Assembly: GCF_000283155.1 (NCBI RefSeq)
Contig: NW_004454163.1
Coordinates: 5,960,027-6,024,026, forward strand
DNA length: 64,000 bases
DNA from: Ceratotherium simum simum
Taxonomy: Eukaryota > Chordata > Mammalia > Perissodactyla > Rhinocerotidae
Direction of reading: 5' to 3'
The translations under genes were made by a program, and so were the position numbers. The notes under the pieces are model-generated. The model was not told where the DNA came from, made no database searches, and saw nothing but the letters and a program-made list of their open reading frames with translations. Each line of letters opens with the position of its first letter. Within the stretch, counting starts at the first letter, position 1. Below are positions 12,110 through 24,224 of the stretch, one piece after another.

Positions 12110-12260
12110 GAGGGAAGCATAATATCATCTAGCCCCACCCTTTCCTCTAAGAGAGGAGCTGAAGTGAACTTCCCAAGGCCACATACTACGTTATTCACAC
12201 AGGCAATGACTAAAAGCCAAGACTGGTTAGCCTTTCAGCCAATCTCTTTCTACGACCATA
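12110..12260 (+). repeat. Possible MIR-related fragment
   Basis: The run atcatctagccccaccc, then gaagtgaacttcccaaggcc and acata, resembles the gtgacttgcccaaggtcaca region shared by MIR and related SINEs. The rest is degraded. Confidence 0.35.
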
Positions 12261-12399
12261 TCTCAAGTTTTAGCTAATATAATGGAATTTAGCCATCTCC
12301 ATGACTGTTGGATGTGATTAACCAAAGCAGCTGCTATTGCTCAATAAATTGTTGAAACTTCTTATACTGAAGCTACCCTAAGTTGCTATAATACTCTTA

Positions 12400-13817
12400 A
12401 ATGCCTTCATTTTTAAAAAACTTTTTATTCTGAGATAATTATAGATTCACATGCCGTTGCAAGAAATAATACCGAGGTCCTATGTACCTTTCACCTAGGT
12501 TCCCCAGTGATAACATCTTGCAAAACTGTAGTGCAATATCACAACCAGGAAATTGACATTGGTATGATCCACCGTCCTTATTGAGATTTCACAAATTTTA
12601 CATACACTCGTGTGTGTGTGTGTTTAGGTCTATGCAATTTTATTACATGTGTAGATTTGTGTAAACACCACTACAGTTAAAATAGAGAACAGTCCCATCA
12701 CCACAAGGACCCATAGTGTTGCCCTTGTATAGTGACACCCACTTTCCTTTCTCTCTCCTTCTCCCTCCCTCCTTCCCAACTCTTGGTAACCACTAATCTG
12801 TTCTCCATCTCTATAATTTTGTCATTTCAAAAATGTTATATAAATGGAATCATACTATATGTAACTTTTTGAAGTTTTTTATTTTAAAGAACTCAGCATA
12901 ATCTCCTTGAGATCCATCTAAGTTGTTGCATGTATCTATAATTCATTCTTTTTTATTGCTGAGTAGTACTCCATGGTATGGATGTACCACTGTTTGTTTA
13001 ACCATTCACCTGTTGAAGGACATCTGGGTTTTTTCCAAATAAATATTCCATGAACATTCATGTATAGGTTTGTGTGTAAATGTAAGTTTTCATTTCTCTT
13101 GGATAAATGCCCAAGAGTGCAATTGCTGGATATTTAGTTTTGTGAGAAATTGCCAAACAGTTTTCTAGAGTGGATTTTTTATTCCCACCAATATTTCAAA
13201 ACAAATTTTTCTGTATCTTCACCAGCATTTGGTGTTATCACTATGTTTTATTTTAACCATTCTGATAGGGGTGTAGGGATATCTCATTGTGGTTTTAATT
13301 TGCATCTCCTTCACGACTAATGATGTTGAACATCTTTTCATGTGCTTACTTGCCATCTGTATATCCTCTTTGGTGAAATCTCTCTTCATGTCTTTTGCCC
13401 ATTTTCTAATTGTATTCTCTTTTTATTTACTGTTAAGTTTTGAGACTTCTTTATGTATTTTATATGTTGGATATGTAGTTTGCAAATATTTTGTTTTAGT
13501 CTGAAGCTTATCTTTTTGTCTTCTTAACTGGGTCTTTCACAGAGCAAACAGTTTTCACTTTGATGAGGTCCAATTTATCCATTTTTCTTTTAATAGATCA
13601 TGCTTTTAGTGTCAAGTTTAAGAAATTTTTACTGAGCTCAAGATCCTGAAGATTTTTTCCCATGTTTTTTTCCTAAAAGTTTTATAATTTCACATTGTAC
13701 ATTTAATTCTGTGATGCATTTTGAGTTAATTTTTGTGTAACGTGAGAGGTTTAGGTCAAGGCTTATGTTTTTGCCTATGAGTGTGCAATTGCTCCAGCCA
13801 ATAATGCCTTCAATTTT
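12400..13817 (-). mobile_element. 5'-truncated L1 with target-site duplication
   Basis: On the minus strand this is the last ~1.4 kb of an L1: ORF2 C-terminal region (about 13260-13800) and 3' UTR ending at about 12415. The well-known reverse blocks tagtactccatggtatgg (about 12964) and cattctgataggggtgtagg (about 13258) are present. The insert is framed by aatgccttcatttt (12400-12413) and aatgccttcaatttt (13803-13817), a near-perfect target-site duplication. The copy therefore lies at about 12414-13802 and was truncated at its 5' end during integration. Stops break every frame. A (TG)n run at 12609-12624 sits in the 3' UTR. Confidence 0.9.
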
Positions 13818-13834
13818 GACATATCTTTTTCTTA

Positions 13835-14330
13835 TCCAGCAAACATTATTGTGAGAGGCTACCACGTGTGAGACACCATTAGGCAGTAAAGACAGTAAAA
13901 TTAATAGAATATAGTGCCTGAAAGATCTCATAGCTGGGGAGGTACATATACAAATAACTTTAAAACATTGGGTCAAATTATAAGGCAGAAGAAAAGAACT
14001 TGAAGGACACAAGTGGATGCAGGCAGAGTAGGTGTAAGTTATCTCAGTAGCTTAAATGAGAGAGAATTAAAGCAGGGATATAAAGATGGAATGGAGAGAA
14101 TACATATGACAAATATTTATGAAGAACATTTATCAGAGCCTAGCAGAGGGTGATTTAGGGAGACGAAGGGGTTGGAAGTTGACTGGGTGGATGGTGCTTT
14201 ATCCAAAAAGATAGAGAAAAAGGAGCAGGTTTGGGTGGAAGATAATGAATTTGTTTTAAACTTCTCGAGTTTGAGATAGCCATTAAACATTTAATGGAGC
14301 TGGTCTAGTTATAGTTTTCACGTATGAAGC
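13835..14330 (-). mobile_element. L2 LINE fragment
   Basis: Starts near the L2 3' end (ccagcaaacattatt in reverse sense) and continues to reverse-transcriptase-adjacent sequence at about 14220-14290 (gagcaggtttgggtggaaga, then gagtttgagatagccat). Highly diverged and internally deleted. It lies just beyond the L1 target duplication. Confidence 0.65.
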
Positions 14331-14559
14331 TAACGTTGGTGGGTGAATTTCATGGTGAGCAATTTTTGAAAATTGCCAAAAATCATTTAGAGCTAAGATG
14401 CTATAAATTTAGATTATACTGTTTTAAGTTAAAAGACAGAAATCATAGAATTCTAGAAGGAAGCATTATGTTTAATGTAAAGGCTTTACTGCGTTTTAAG
14501 CTAGAATCTGAAATGGAGTAGTTCTGATTACAAACTGTGTTAGCTACAGAAGTTTTGTG

Positions 14560-14735
14560 TTTTTAAAAACGATTCCTAGCCTCAATTTTCTAATCTATGA
14601 AATGAGTGTATTCATAACCCTGGATCTTACAGGATTGCAGTGAGGACCCAACAAGATGGCAAACCTAAAGTGCTTTATCTATAATGAAGATTTAGCACAT
14701 ATTAGTTCCTTTATTCTTACAAGGTACTTTTGAAA
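14560..14735 (-). mobile_element. MIR SINE fragment
   Basis: Reverse-complement MIR: tcaattttctaatctatgaa, then tcttacaggattgcagtgag, aagtgctttat and a diverged 5' region. Confidence 0.65.
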
Positions 14736-14765
14736 TCATTTAGAATAATGTTTTTCAAACGTTCC

Positions 14766-15014
14766 TTTTTTTTTTGCTGAGGAAGACTCACCCCGAGCTA
14801 ACAACCATTGCCAATCTTCCTCTTTTTTTTTTTTGCTTAAGGAAGATTAGCCCTGAGTTAATATCTGTGCCCATCTTCCTCTATTTTGTATGTGGGTCGC
14901 CACCGCAGCATGGCTGACCAGTGATAGGTCTGTGCCCAGGATCTGAACCCACAAACCTGGGCTGCCAAAGCAGAGCGTGCTGAACTTAACCACTAGGCCA
15001 CCAAGTCAGCCCCC
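14766..15014 (-). mobile_element. ERE SINE, doubled-tail type
   Basis: The tRNA-derived head is at the right end (reverse of ggggctgacttggtggccta), and the box B equivalent is at about 14940-14950 (ggatctgaacc). The tail module (gaggaagattagccctgag-like) occurs twice, near 14780 and 14842. T-tracts mark the 3' end. Flanks share tcaaac (14755-14760 and 15015-15020), continuing weakly into a T-run, as target duplication. Confidence 0.9.
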
Positions 15015-15164
15015 TCAAACTACTTTTTTAAGGAGGGGAACCCTTTTATCAAATGAAGTCTTACACAGACCTGGAAAACAGACAAAAGCAAAGCTGTCTC
15101 CTCTTTACCGAAGTTCTCAATTGCAGCAACAATGTAGATACTTAAGGCTTTTTGAAAGTCACTA

Positions 15165-15290
15165 ATATAGTAAGATCCTCAATTTAAAGATGAGAAAACT
15201 GGTCTAAAGAGGTCTAAAGAAAGTTTCCTCAAGCCACATGATTTGCTGGAGTCAGACCCTGGTCTGGTTCCCAGGTTATCAATTCCCTAT
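15165..15290 (+). mobile_element. MIR 3' fragment
   Basis: Contains tttaaagatgagaaaact and then ctcaagccacatgatttgct, followed by a diverged end. Within it ggtctaaaga is duplicated in tandem (15201-15219). Only the second half of MIR is visible. Confidence 0.55.
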
Positions 15291-15615
15291 TTCATACCCT
15301 TTCTGAAATGCCATAGTACCTATGACTCAAATAACCTTGACTTGCATGGTTGGCTATGGTTACAGTTCCAAAAGAAACTAGGTGTTAAATGTTCTTTGAG
15401 GTATAGCGACATTCTTGTCACTTGTGACCTCCAAAGCACCGTTCTGAAAAGCAAGCTTCTTTTTGATAAGTGTGTTTGGATGTATATAAGAAATGGGCTT
15501 TATGGGCCCGCTTTATATCAAAGAGACCATGATGTTCTTTCCATCCTTCTCTTTTAACAGCCAGTGGTGGCAAACATTTCACATCTTATAGGGCTTAGAA
15601 GATTGTGTCCTTGGG
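15291..15615. other. Unclassified
   Basis: No gene or repeat recognised. Frames running through here continue into the ERE and are not genes. Confidence 0.4.
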
Positions 15616-16089
15616 CAGCGGTTTCAAACATGGAATTACCCAGGGAACATTTTTATCTTTTTTGTGTGTGTGTGAGGAAGATCAGCCCTGAGCTAACATC
15701 CATGCCAATCTTCCTCTTTTTGCTGAGGATGACCGGCCCTGAGCTAACAGCTATTGCCAATCCTCCTCCTTTTCTCCCGCTTTCTCCCCAAAGCCCCAGC
15801 AGACAGCTGCATGTCATAGTTGCACATCCCTCTAGTTGCTGTATGTGGGATGCCGCCTCAGCATGGCCGGACAAGTGGTGCATCGGTGCGCACCCGGGAT
15901 CCAAACCCGGGCCGCCAGTAGCGGGGTGTGCACACCCAACTGCCAAGCCACAGGGCCGGCCCCAAACATTTTTAAATTATACATTCTGGGACTCAATCCT
16001 TGAAAATTCTGAGTCAGTAGATCTGAAGTGGGTCTTGGAATCTTATTTTATAAAGCTCCCCAGGTGAGGCTAGAATTTGAGGACCACTG
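15616..16089 (+). mobile_element. MER5-type hAT element split by an ERE
   Basis: Left part 15616-15655 begins cagcggtttcaaac. The right part resumes at about 15965 and ends gaggaccactg at 16079-16089, the inverted terminus. Between them is an ERE (15656-15963). Confidence 0.8.
15656..15963 (-). mobile_element. ERE SINE, long form with both tail modules
   Basis: Head at the right edge (cacagggccggcccc), box B equivalent ggatccaaacc at about 15897-15907. It carries both the ccccaaagccccagcagaca module (reverse of the ctggggctttgg tail) and two copies of the gaggaagatcagccctgag-type tail. The host MER5 sequence aacattttta is repeated at 15646-15655 and 15965-15974 as target duplication. It is therefore younger than the MER5. 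Confidence 0.95.
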
Positions 16090-16284
16090 CAATGGCCAGT
16101 GCTCTACTCCCGACATTTCCTTTCTGGATAACTGTTGCCTTTGAACACTTAATAACATTGCCCAGATTTTCTCTCTAGAACATGTTCTGCCGTGAGTCAG
16201 CCTATTTCCATTCATCAAACCTTTTCCTCGAGTAACATCTTAGAGGCAAAAGATGGTGTCAGCTTGGCAGTAACAACAATAACA

Positions 16285-16362
16285 ACAGAATAAAAGTCAT
16301 CACTTATTGAGCATTCACTATGTGACAGATGAGTTCTTAGCATTTTGCCTGCATTTTCTGAT
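16285..16362 (+). mobile_element. MIR 5' fragment
   Basis: Reads cacttattgagcattcacta, tgtgacagatgagttctta and gcattttgcctgcattttct, the first third of MIR. An (AAC)n-like run sits just before it at 16271-16286. Confidence 0.65.
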
Positions 16363-16389
16363 GACAGAAGTCTGAACTATAGTCTTTTA

Positions 16390-17345
16390 TTTACAACTGC
16401 CTACTCAATATTTCAAACAGAACTCTTGATTACTCCCTGCCCTGGTATACGCTCTCCTCCTGGTCTTCCCTCAGTATGTTCCCAATAGTCAGCCAGTTGC
16501 TCATGCCCAGGTGTTTTTCTTGTCTCCTGTTTCCCCTGACTCACTTAACCAATCCAGCAGTAAATTCTGTCGGCTGTGCCCTCAAAATATATCCCAATCT
16601 ACTCACCTGCTCCACCAAGAGCCATTCACTCCAAGTCACTATTATTTCTCATCTATGTTATTTTGGTGGCTGGATTACTGGACTCCCTGCTTCTACTTTT
16701 GCTTCCCATGGCTAGTCTTTCAGAGATGAAGCAAGAATAATCATATAAAAGTGCAAATCGGATGTCATTCATCCATCAGCCTAAAACATTCAGTCACTCC
16801 CTATCACACTTAGGTTCAAAATCCTTGTCCTTACCAAGTATTACCTATAAGTCCTATGTGATGTGGCTTAGTCTCTCTCTCCAACCTTATCTCATGTCAC
16901 TCTATTCCTCACTCTCCTTCCCTCTACTTCGCTACTGTTCCCTAAATAAGCCAAGCTTTTGCCCACCTCAGGGCCTTTGCACTTGCTGTTCCCCCTACCT
17001 GGACCAGCCTTCCCCTTGAGCTTCCCATGGCTCACTTTCACTTCACACAGGTCTCTGTTCAAATATCCTTCTCAGTAAGGACTTCCCTGCCCATTCTATC
17101 GGAAATAGCGGCCCTGTCACTCTCTATCCCTTTTTCCCACTTCACTTTGCTTCATAGCCTTTATGACTACATCCATGCACACTGTAGCATACATTTATTT
17201 GGTTGTTTGTTGATCTCTCTCCCCCACTAAAGTGTAAGCTCTCTGAGGGGAGGGATTCTGTCTGTGTCTTGTTCACCTTTGTATCCCTAGCACCTGGCAC
17301 ATAGTCAGTGCTCATTAAGTATTTGTTGAATGAATGAATGAAGGA
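16390..17345 (+). mobile_element. L2 LINE, 3' ~950 bases
   Basis: Matches the L2 consensus from the C-terminal part of ORF2 to the very 3' end. Landmarks: a CRLxxQNIS-like stretch near 16568-16600, the TII-S-L ... TGLPAST stretch near 16640-16700 in another frame, cagggcctttgcacttgctg at about 16970, tagcacctggcacatagtc at 17287, and the terminal tgaatgaatgaatgaa repeat at 17329-17344. The two protein blocks lie in different frames, so ORF2 is frameshifted. Known: L2 encodes endonuclease and reverse transcriptase and is extinct in placental mammals. Confidence 0.9.
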
Positions 17346-18924
17346 GTAAATATCGCAGTTGTTACATTCTGGGTTCTCCCGTAGCAATGCCTTTCATTCT
17401 CGTCCCTCAGACGTACATGGAATTCCTGTAAATTTAGATGACATATGTCCTGATCTCTGGCAATCATTTTATTTATGATCTTGTTGCCTTTTGTTACTGC
17501 TCTTTAATATTTATAAACAACAGAGCCATTCTGTTCGTCATCAAAATACTTATAACAGTTAGTCAGTAAAATACTTCACTGTTATCCCTCCAACGAAAGC
17601 CGCCAGGCTTTGCCTCCTGTCCTTTGCTTCAGCGCTTTCGGATTTAGGTTGAAAGAGGGCTATAAAGAGGGTATGCTACATCGGGTCCTCACTGCCCCCT
17701 AGACAGGGGAATACTCCATGCACACTGACTGTCTCTCCCAGACCTTTATAGAACCATAGGAGAGAGGGAAACATACTTTTACATCGGACAATAAAAATGC
17801 TCAATCTGGGACCTTCAGGCTAATTTTCTTTCTTCTCACACTAAAAACGTATAGATGGATGATTTTCCTCTCCTTTTGTGTGTGGCTTCCTTGTCCGATG
17901 AGCCATTTTCTACAGGAATTTTTGCATGTGTTCTGTGTTCGCTGATGCCTGAAACGCTAGTGCAGCTCTGCCCTTTTTTTATTCATGCTAGGAGCATTTG
18001 TTTTATGACACACGAGAGCCAACAAGTGTGGTCAAGTGCAAACAGACCCATATGCAGGTTGGGTGGAAGGGCTCCTTGTGGAAAGCTAGCTCTCACCACA
18101 GTGCACCCACACACAGACCCTTGGAAGGCTGGCAGCACCGCTGAAGTAGAGTGGACCAGCTTGCCTGTGGGCACCATGCCATCAGAGCAGATGGGCCCAA
18201 GCAGCAGAGCACGCATGTCCGTTCTGGCCACATGCATATTTCTCGTTTGTGTCTCTAATTTAAAGGAGACAAATTCTTGAACAGAAACACTAAGTTTCTC
18301 AAAATAAGAGTCAGGAAGGATGAGCTTTCGGCCCTTAATTAAAACATTCAAGCAAGGAAATCAACATTTTGATCTCATTTAGTGCAGCTTATGAGTAACT
18401 TGTTACAGACCCTCTTCAATCCCGAATCACTCATCACTGAGGGGGATGCCCGGTCTTGCTCCAGCAGTTTTTCACTTGCAAAGTCACAAGATAGCCTAAT
18501 CTTTTCCCAAAAACACCAGCGACGTGGGAGAATCACTGCATGCAATGAAATTGATTTTTCCAACATAATTTGAAAATATTACAATTATTTTCCAAAACTA
18601 TTTTTCTCTTTTTAGTTTTCCCATTTTAATAAAACAAAGACTAAATTTCATTTCTTTTCCTGCTAACTTCAGAAGATGACTATATGGTGACAGGACTTAA
18701 ATTGCAGTATAAGCAAAAATATTTGTACATTGAAAGTCTACTTTAATATTACCTGTGTAGTGTCCCATTTACCCAAGTGCAAAACTTGAAATAGAGAAGA
18801 ATTATGATTACTAAAAACTATACATTTCACCTTAGATAATTTATGAGCATTGTATCCATCTAAATGGAAGACAAAAACAAAAAACCTTTCACAGACCCTA
18901 CATACAATTCATGGGCATGTTGTA
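17346..18924. other. Repeat-poor block, no gene recognised
   Basis: About 1.6 kb without a named repeat. Two long frames overlap on opposite strands (17855-18280 + and 17983-18351 -). Neither has a domain, transmembrane pattern or splice context that I recognise, so I do not call a gene. A GC-richer core at 18040-18210 contrasts with AT-rich flanks. It could be regulatory, which is untested. Confidence 0.4.
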
Positions 18925-19085
18925 ATATAATTTATATAGCACCTTATACTCCCCACACAGTTTTCACATAAATTAGCTCACTTGGGCCTCACAATAACCT
19001 TGTGAGCTAGTAAGACAGGCCTGTGAGTATCACTTTGCAGCTCAGGAAACGAAGGATTGTGCAGATAAAATGACTTAAGCTCAAA
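18925..19085 (+). mobile_element. MIR-like SINE
   Basis: Contains atagcaccttatactcccca, cctcacaataaccttgtgag and gcagctcaggaaacgaagga in MIR order, with a diverged 3' end. Confidence 0.6.
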
Positions 19086-21149
19086 CTTCAAGATCATTTG
19101 TCTTTTATCATTGTAATTTGAGTTGAGGGACTATTATATAATGAGAAATTATCTAGTGATGGATTCTAAATTATCATAGTCATTACAACCTTGCTTTCTA
19201 TTTTTTATTTTATTAATGAAATCTGACAATGGAGACGTAAGGGGAACTTTTATATTTCAAGACCCCTGACAGCAAAGTCAGCGTTTGGGGGCTGCCGTTT
19301 GAATTTTATTTATGTTTTTGACAACAGTCAAGTCTTCCAGGGCTTTGAGTAGGTTACTGAGTTGCCTAGCATGTGTTAAATTTTTGAATAATCATGCTGA
19401 TGATTGTTCTGATCTTTGGTTTATGTATTCTATCAATTCTTAGAGATAATAAAACAATATCACTGCTCTAGAGATCTGTGGGTTGAGCCATATGGTACTT
19501 TTGTTGTTTTACAAACTCAAATGGTGACCTTTATGCCGAATAACAGCAATAAGTAGAACTCTGTAGTAAATTGCTGTGCTCTGTGGATCCTTTGTGTGAA
19601 AATATCCTTGTAAAAATTGTAAACTTTTATTTTGTACTACTGTGCCTAACTTTGTGATATTTTTCCCCAACTGGAAATACTATATTTTGACATCTACAAA
19701 CAATGTGCCATAATTGCTGTTTACATTTACCATTAAAAATTACAGATTTTTGCTTTCGGACCTGAAGCTAATAATGCAATTTTCCTGTCTTGAGAACCAA
19801 TCAAAAATCTTTTGAAAATCAGCTCAGTTAAGGAAAGCCAGAAAACCACTTTCCTCATGAAGCTTGATAGGATATCATCTGACTCCTATTATAAATAGCC
19901 TGTTTGAAGAGATAGCAGTAAGTTAAATTACAAACAGTTTTCCAAGTAATTGATATCCATTACTGGATTTGTACAGAACAGAATTATTTTTTATGGTGGC
20001 TGGGGCTCTGGTATGCAGATAGTGTGCCTTTTCTGGTGTCAGTGACTTGCAGAAAAATTATAGTTTTTAAGACTTTGTAGAGACACAAGAGGATTTTTTT
20101 AAAGGTTCATACATTTCTCAGAATCTAAAAGAAAAATATTCCAGGAAGTTGTGACAGCTCGGCCATTTGTGTCTGATAGATGACTAAATTTAATCACTTG
20201 TACAGAGAGTCCAGCACTCAAGAGCAAGTGAGTTTGGGGCATATTGGTGCTGTATGTGATAGGTGAATTATAGCATAGATTGGATGACAACTAAATTTCT
20301 AAACCCACTAATTCCTTAATTCTGCCTGGAGGTCATAAAAAGGGGAACAATTAAATTCAACACACACCCAAGGTGACAAATTTTTGAAAGGAATCAGATG
20401 TCAGCAGTACATATGGAAGAAACCATTCTTGTGTGTACCTAGATGGCGTTCTTTGATGCTCAACCCTCCAAGTCTGCATAAATCCCCAAAGAACAATGAG
20501 GAAAGTGGGAATGAATAAGTACCCTACTCTCTAAAGCATCAGGCTGGCCAGTGGTGCAGGCAGATCCACAGCACTTGCTTCCAGCCCCCTCCCCAAAACA
20601 TGGGAAAATACACTGGACAGCCAGGGCAGAGATGTCATTCCTCCGCTATCATTCCTTTCTCCACCGTTCTCTCTCTTTCATCTCTCATTCCACTTCCGCT
20701 TGCTTTCTGTCTTTTCTCCAGCTTCAGATCTTCTTTTTGCCCTCTGCTGCTCTTGCAGTGGCTCTTGTCTGATTCCCGGAGTTCCTCAGTACCTACCTTG
20801 CAGTATTCTGAATGCAATCTATCCCTGCTTGAGCGAGTGCTTAGACTTTTGCTTCATAACTTTTGGAAAAGCATTGAGACCAGAGATTGTTCTTTGTCCT
20901 TCAGACCTTTTGTTAAAGGAGAGCATAATCAGCAATCATATTGTTCCATAGGAGGCCGTTCCACTATTCAAATACAACCACTCCTCTGACACACATTGGT
21001 AGAACTAGAAATAAATAGTTCCTCAACACAATTTTATTGACTCAGAAAAAGCCAATAGGTTTTAGTGGGAACCAAAGAGAATGAGATTTATAGTAATTCC
21101 TATGGAATTATATTTGGACATAATGAAAGCAAAAAGGCAAAAGATTGAC
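19086..21149. other. Repeat-poor block; candidate conserved non-coding DNA
   Basis: About 2 kb with no repeat I can name, in contrast to the dense repeats around it. The part 19300-20300 is AT-rich but of high complexity. The frames at 20551-20989 are low-complexity Ser/Leu/Pro strings over a pyrimidine-rich stretch (20640-20760). No gene is supported. Confidence 0.4.
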
Positions 21150-21300
21150 TAGGCAAGGTGCTTCCAAGAATTTTAAATTATCCGTGCATCTGTTATCTCA
21201 TTCATGCATTGACCCTTCCTGTGAATAGGTTAATATCATTTCCACATCACAAAGCTGAAGCTGGGCTCAAGTCCTCTGTAGTCTAACCCAGTACTTGCTC
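21150..21300 (+). mobile_element. MIR fragment, degraded
   Basis: ttatctcattcatgcattga, tttccacatcacaaagctga and then ctcaagtcctctgtagtcta follow MIR order. Low similarity. Confidence 0.4.
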
Positions 21301-21689
21301 TTGTAGGTTTCTCCATGTTATAGGATTATAATGGTTGGTGCATCCTTGAACTCAGCACTCCTTTCGAACACTGAACCATGCTCTTTAGTAGATTGTTTGC
21401 TGGTAGAAAGGAGAGGTTGGTGATACATGATATAAGAACATGGCCACACACGTTCTGGTTAGAAACCAAAGATCCGTTATTCACCTGGCCTTTTGCTGTT
21501 AGAGTCTTGAGAGATTAGCAGAATTTCGTAAAATTTTGTTTCACATAAAAGAAGTGGGGGACTTAAAGAGAAATAATTATGATTTAAGGACTTTTGTCTT
21601 TTCTCTTTTGGAGTATGTGTCCTTCTTCTGTTTAGGCTAAGATGGATTGATTGAAAAACATGGTGACCATAAAACACTCTTAGATGGTA
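21301..21689. other. Unclassified
   Basis: No gene or repeat recognised. Confidence 0.4.
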
Positions 21690-21932
21690 TTAGAGTGTCA
21701 TGGTTAGGAGCAGGGACTCTAGACCCACATAGACTAGCTCAGATCCTAACATCTAACCCTTACTGGTTGCATGCTCTTGGGAAATTTGCTTTGAAATTTT
21801 CACCTGTGAAAATGGGGATAATAATGGTATCTACCTCGTAGGGTTGTAGTGAGTATATGTATAATGAATTTAAAATACTGAGAACAATGCCTGGCACATA
21901 TTAAGCATTCTATAAGTATAAACTATTCCTAC
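21690..21932 (-). mobile_element. MIR SINE, nearly complete
   Basis: Reverse-complement MIR over its whole length: ggttaggagcagggactcta, cacctgtgaaaatggggata, ctcgtagggttgtagtgagt and aatgcctggcacatattaag. Confidence 0.9.
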
Positions 21933-24224
21933 TAGAATTAACCAATAAAAGAAAACTGCTACATCCCTATATTTACATTGCCACAGAAATATTAATTCTA
22001 ATAATAGGAATATGTAAAAGTATAATTTTGTGGAACTGTACTTCATAGAGTTGATTCAGTTCTATGCAAATAGTATGTGACTATCCCCAGCATAAGAAGT
22101 TGACCCTTCTACTTATTTAAGGATGCACAATTTGTATTTTTGCCCATTTTTGATATTTTGATGTTTTCTCAATAAGCAAGAGATGAGAAGTCATTTCTAT
22201 AGAGGCTGTTTCTTTTCTTTGGTCTACTTTTTTATTTAAAGTTAGAATACATCACTTTGCAAGTGTATGTGGTTTTCTTCTGCAAGAGGCGCTGGGTTGA
22301 GCTGTTGGTTCCACTAATAAGAAACAGACACTGAAATCTCAGGGATTTCAGGAAAGGCTCTGCTTGCTTTTCCTGCTATTTTTCTCAAGCTTACTACTTT
22401 TAAAGCATTTGGCCATTATTTTTTTTTTCCTCTCTCTTCTTTCTCTACACCTGTCCTTTCTGTAACTCCACCCATATATGTAAACACATAGATATATGCA
22501 TACACAGATATGTGGTGTGTGCGTGTGTGTGTGCTTGTTGCCATACTTGAATCTAGTCGGTAAGTTCTTTCTTCCAAAGAGTGCCACAGTTAAGAGTGAT
22601 TAGACAGGAACTCAAAAGGTCATTTAGTCAAACCCTTTTATTTCAAGTAGTTCTTCCCACAAACCAAGGAGTGTTTGTTGACTCATCAAGAAATAGATTT
22701 CTTATCTTCCTTTAGTCCCTACAAAAGGGTATTTTTGGTGGTTCACTAGATGCTGCCAACAGTTAATAAAGAATGGCATTTTAATAGTAGACATTCTAGA
22801 TATAGACAGAAACCTCAGTGAAACAAGGCAATGTTTCATTTTGTTTTTATTCAAGGCCCTATGCTTCCTACAAAAAAGGTGAAATCATTTAAGTGGCAAA
22901 ACAAATCTATATTTAGAGTGAAGACACATTGTTACTAGTTGAATTTCTCCAGTTTTGTGACTTGTATATTTGATCTAAATGTTTTTAAAAGTTATTTTTA
23001 TTCTCCAGAACAAAAATAAAAGCCTGGAAAAATAATTCTGTAGAGTCAAGTGCCTAGTCCAAGGTCAGAGAAAATCAGTGGTAAGACAAGAGATTGAAAC
23101 ACCCAATTTTCAGTTATTAAACTGTTACTTAGAGCACTAAGCCATAATAAATAAGTCCAGATACTGCAGTTAAACAAATTCCAAGCTTTGCATGAGCCTG
23201 GATCAGGCTCAACAAAGTCACCTATTTGGGGAAATTCTCTGTAAATTCCTTCCTGAAGTGAAGTTCCTTAGACCCCTATTGTCCATTAAAAGTGTTTTAT
23301 GCTGAGCCTTTAGCAGAAGATTTGCAAGATGAATGTTTTCTCTTTTTGGAGTACACAAGAATGTTAACGTACCTGCTATTGTGATTGATTTGTTATTTAA
23401 TTCTACTTTTTATTTTCTCTTTTAATGAGTTAAGAGTCTCCAAGCTTCTGTTTTAAAAATCCATCTGTTTCTAATGCATGATTGCTCTGAGAGCAGGCCC
23501 TGGAAACCTGGATTTCCTCTCCTACGCATTAGATAAGACCTTGAAATTAGACAATTGAGTGAGCTCAGGGAACTTCTGCCAGATCTATTAGAATTGATTG
23601 TCAAAGTTACTTGGAACTAAAGAAGAGCATTAACTTCACAGCTTGGAGTTTGTTCCATTAAAAAGTCTAGAATTGTTAATGCAGTTGGTAGTGCTGACTC
23701 TGAACAGATGACCAGTCATGGGTTATTCATATCCGTTCATATGATAGGGTATGGCTACAGAACAGAACGTGGGAGTTGTAGTAAAAACAAAAATCATAGA
23801 GATAGTGCCCTGTTAGGTTCATCTTCAAAATTGCCAAATATATTCATATATTCTTCCTGATTTAAATAAAGCTAAATAAATCATGATTTATATTCTGGGT
23901 AACTGAAAGAGTTTTAGGTTGAATACTTTCTAAAAGAAAAGCACCTCCCATAACTAATGCCTTGGTGCCATGTTCCATCATGAGATCAGTCTTCTGGGGT
24001 GCAGGGCTTGCTAAGTTGTCTAGAAAAAAAAATGCCTTTCCATCATCAGGCTTTATTGTACCCCTTAAACAAACCACCCATTGTTTAAGTGCTTCTGTAT
24101 TTTAAACATGAGCCTATATTTTCCTTGAAAAGTTAGGAAATAGAGAGAGAATATGACTCAACTTGAACTGATGGTTGAAAGTTTAGGGTCATTTTAATGA
24201 ATTGCCATATTTCCATGGTTGATG
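21933..24224. other. Mostly unclassified; TG/CA and pyrimidine tracts at 22418-22536
   Basis: No gene recognised. A T-run and CT-rich stretch (22418-22450) precede a purine/pyrimidine-alternating TATG and TG stretch (22476-22536). The minus-strand frame at 22348-22587 translates these tracts into a His-Thr repeat and is not a gene. Confidence 0.45.

Noticed and set aside
15564..16067. 167-residue plus-strand frame, and a 97-residue minus-strand frame over the same DNA
   Set aside because: Both read through an ERE and the MER5 it interrupts. The same peptide fragments recur in frames at 39440-39737, 42839-43030 and 47385-47597, all in ERE copies.
16476..17019. Several 70-85-residue plus-strand frames
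   Set aside because: They translate broken pieces of L2 ORF2; matching blocks lie in different frames.
17855..18351. Overlapping long frames on both strands as possible gene
   Set aside because: No domain, no splice signals that make sense, and composition explains the open frames.
22348..22587. 79-residue minus-strand frame with His-Thr repeats
   Set aside because: It is a translation of a TG/CA simple repeat and an adjoining CT-rich tract.
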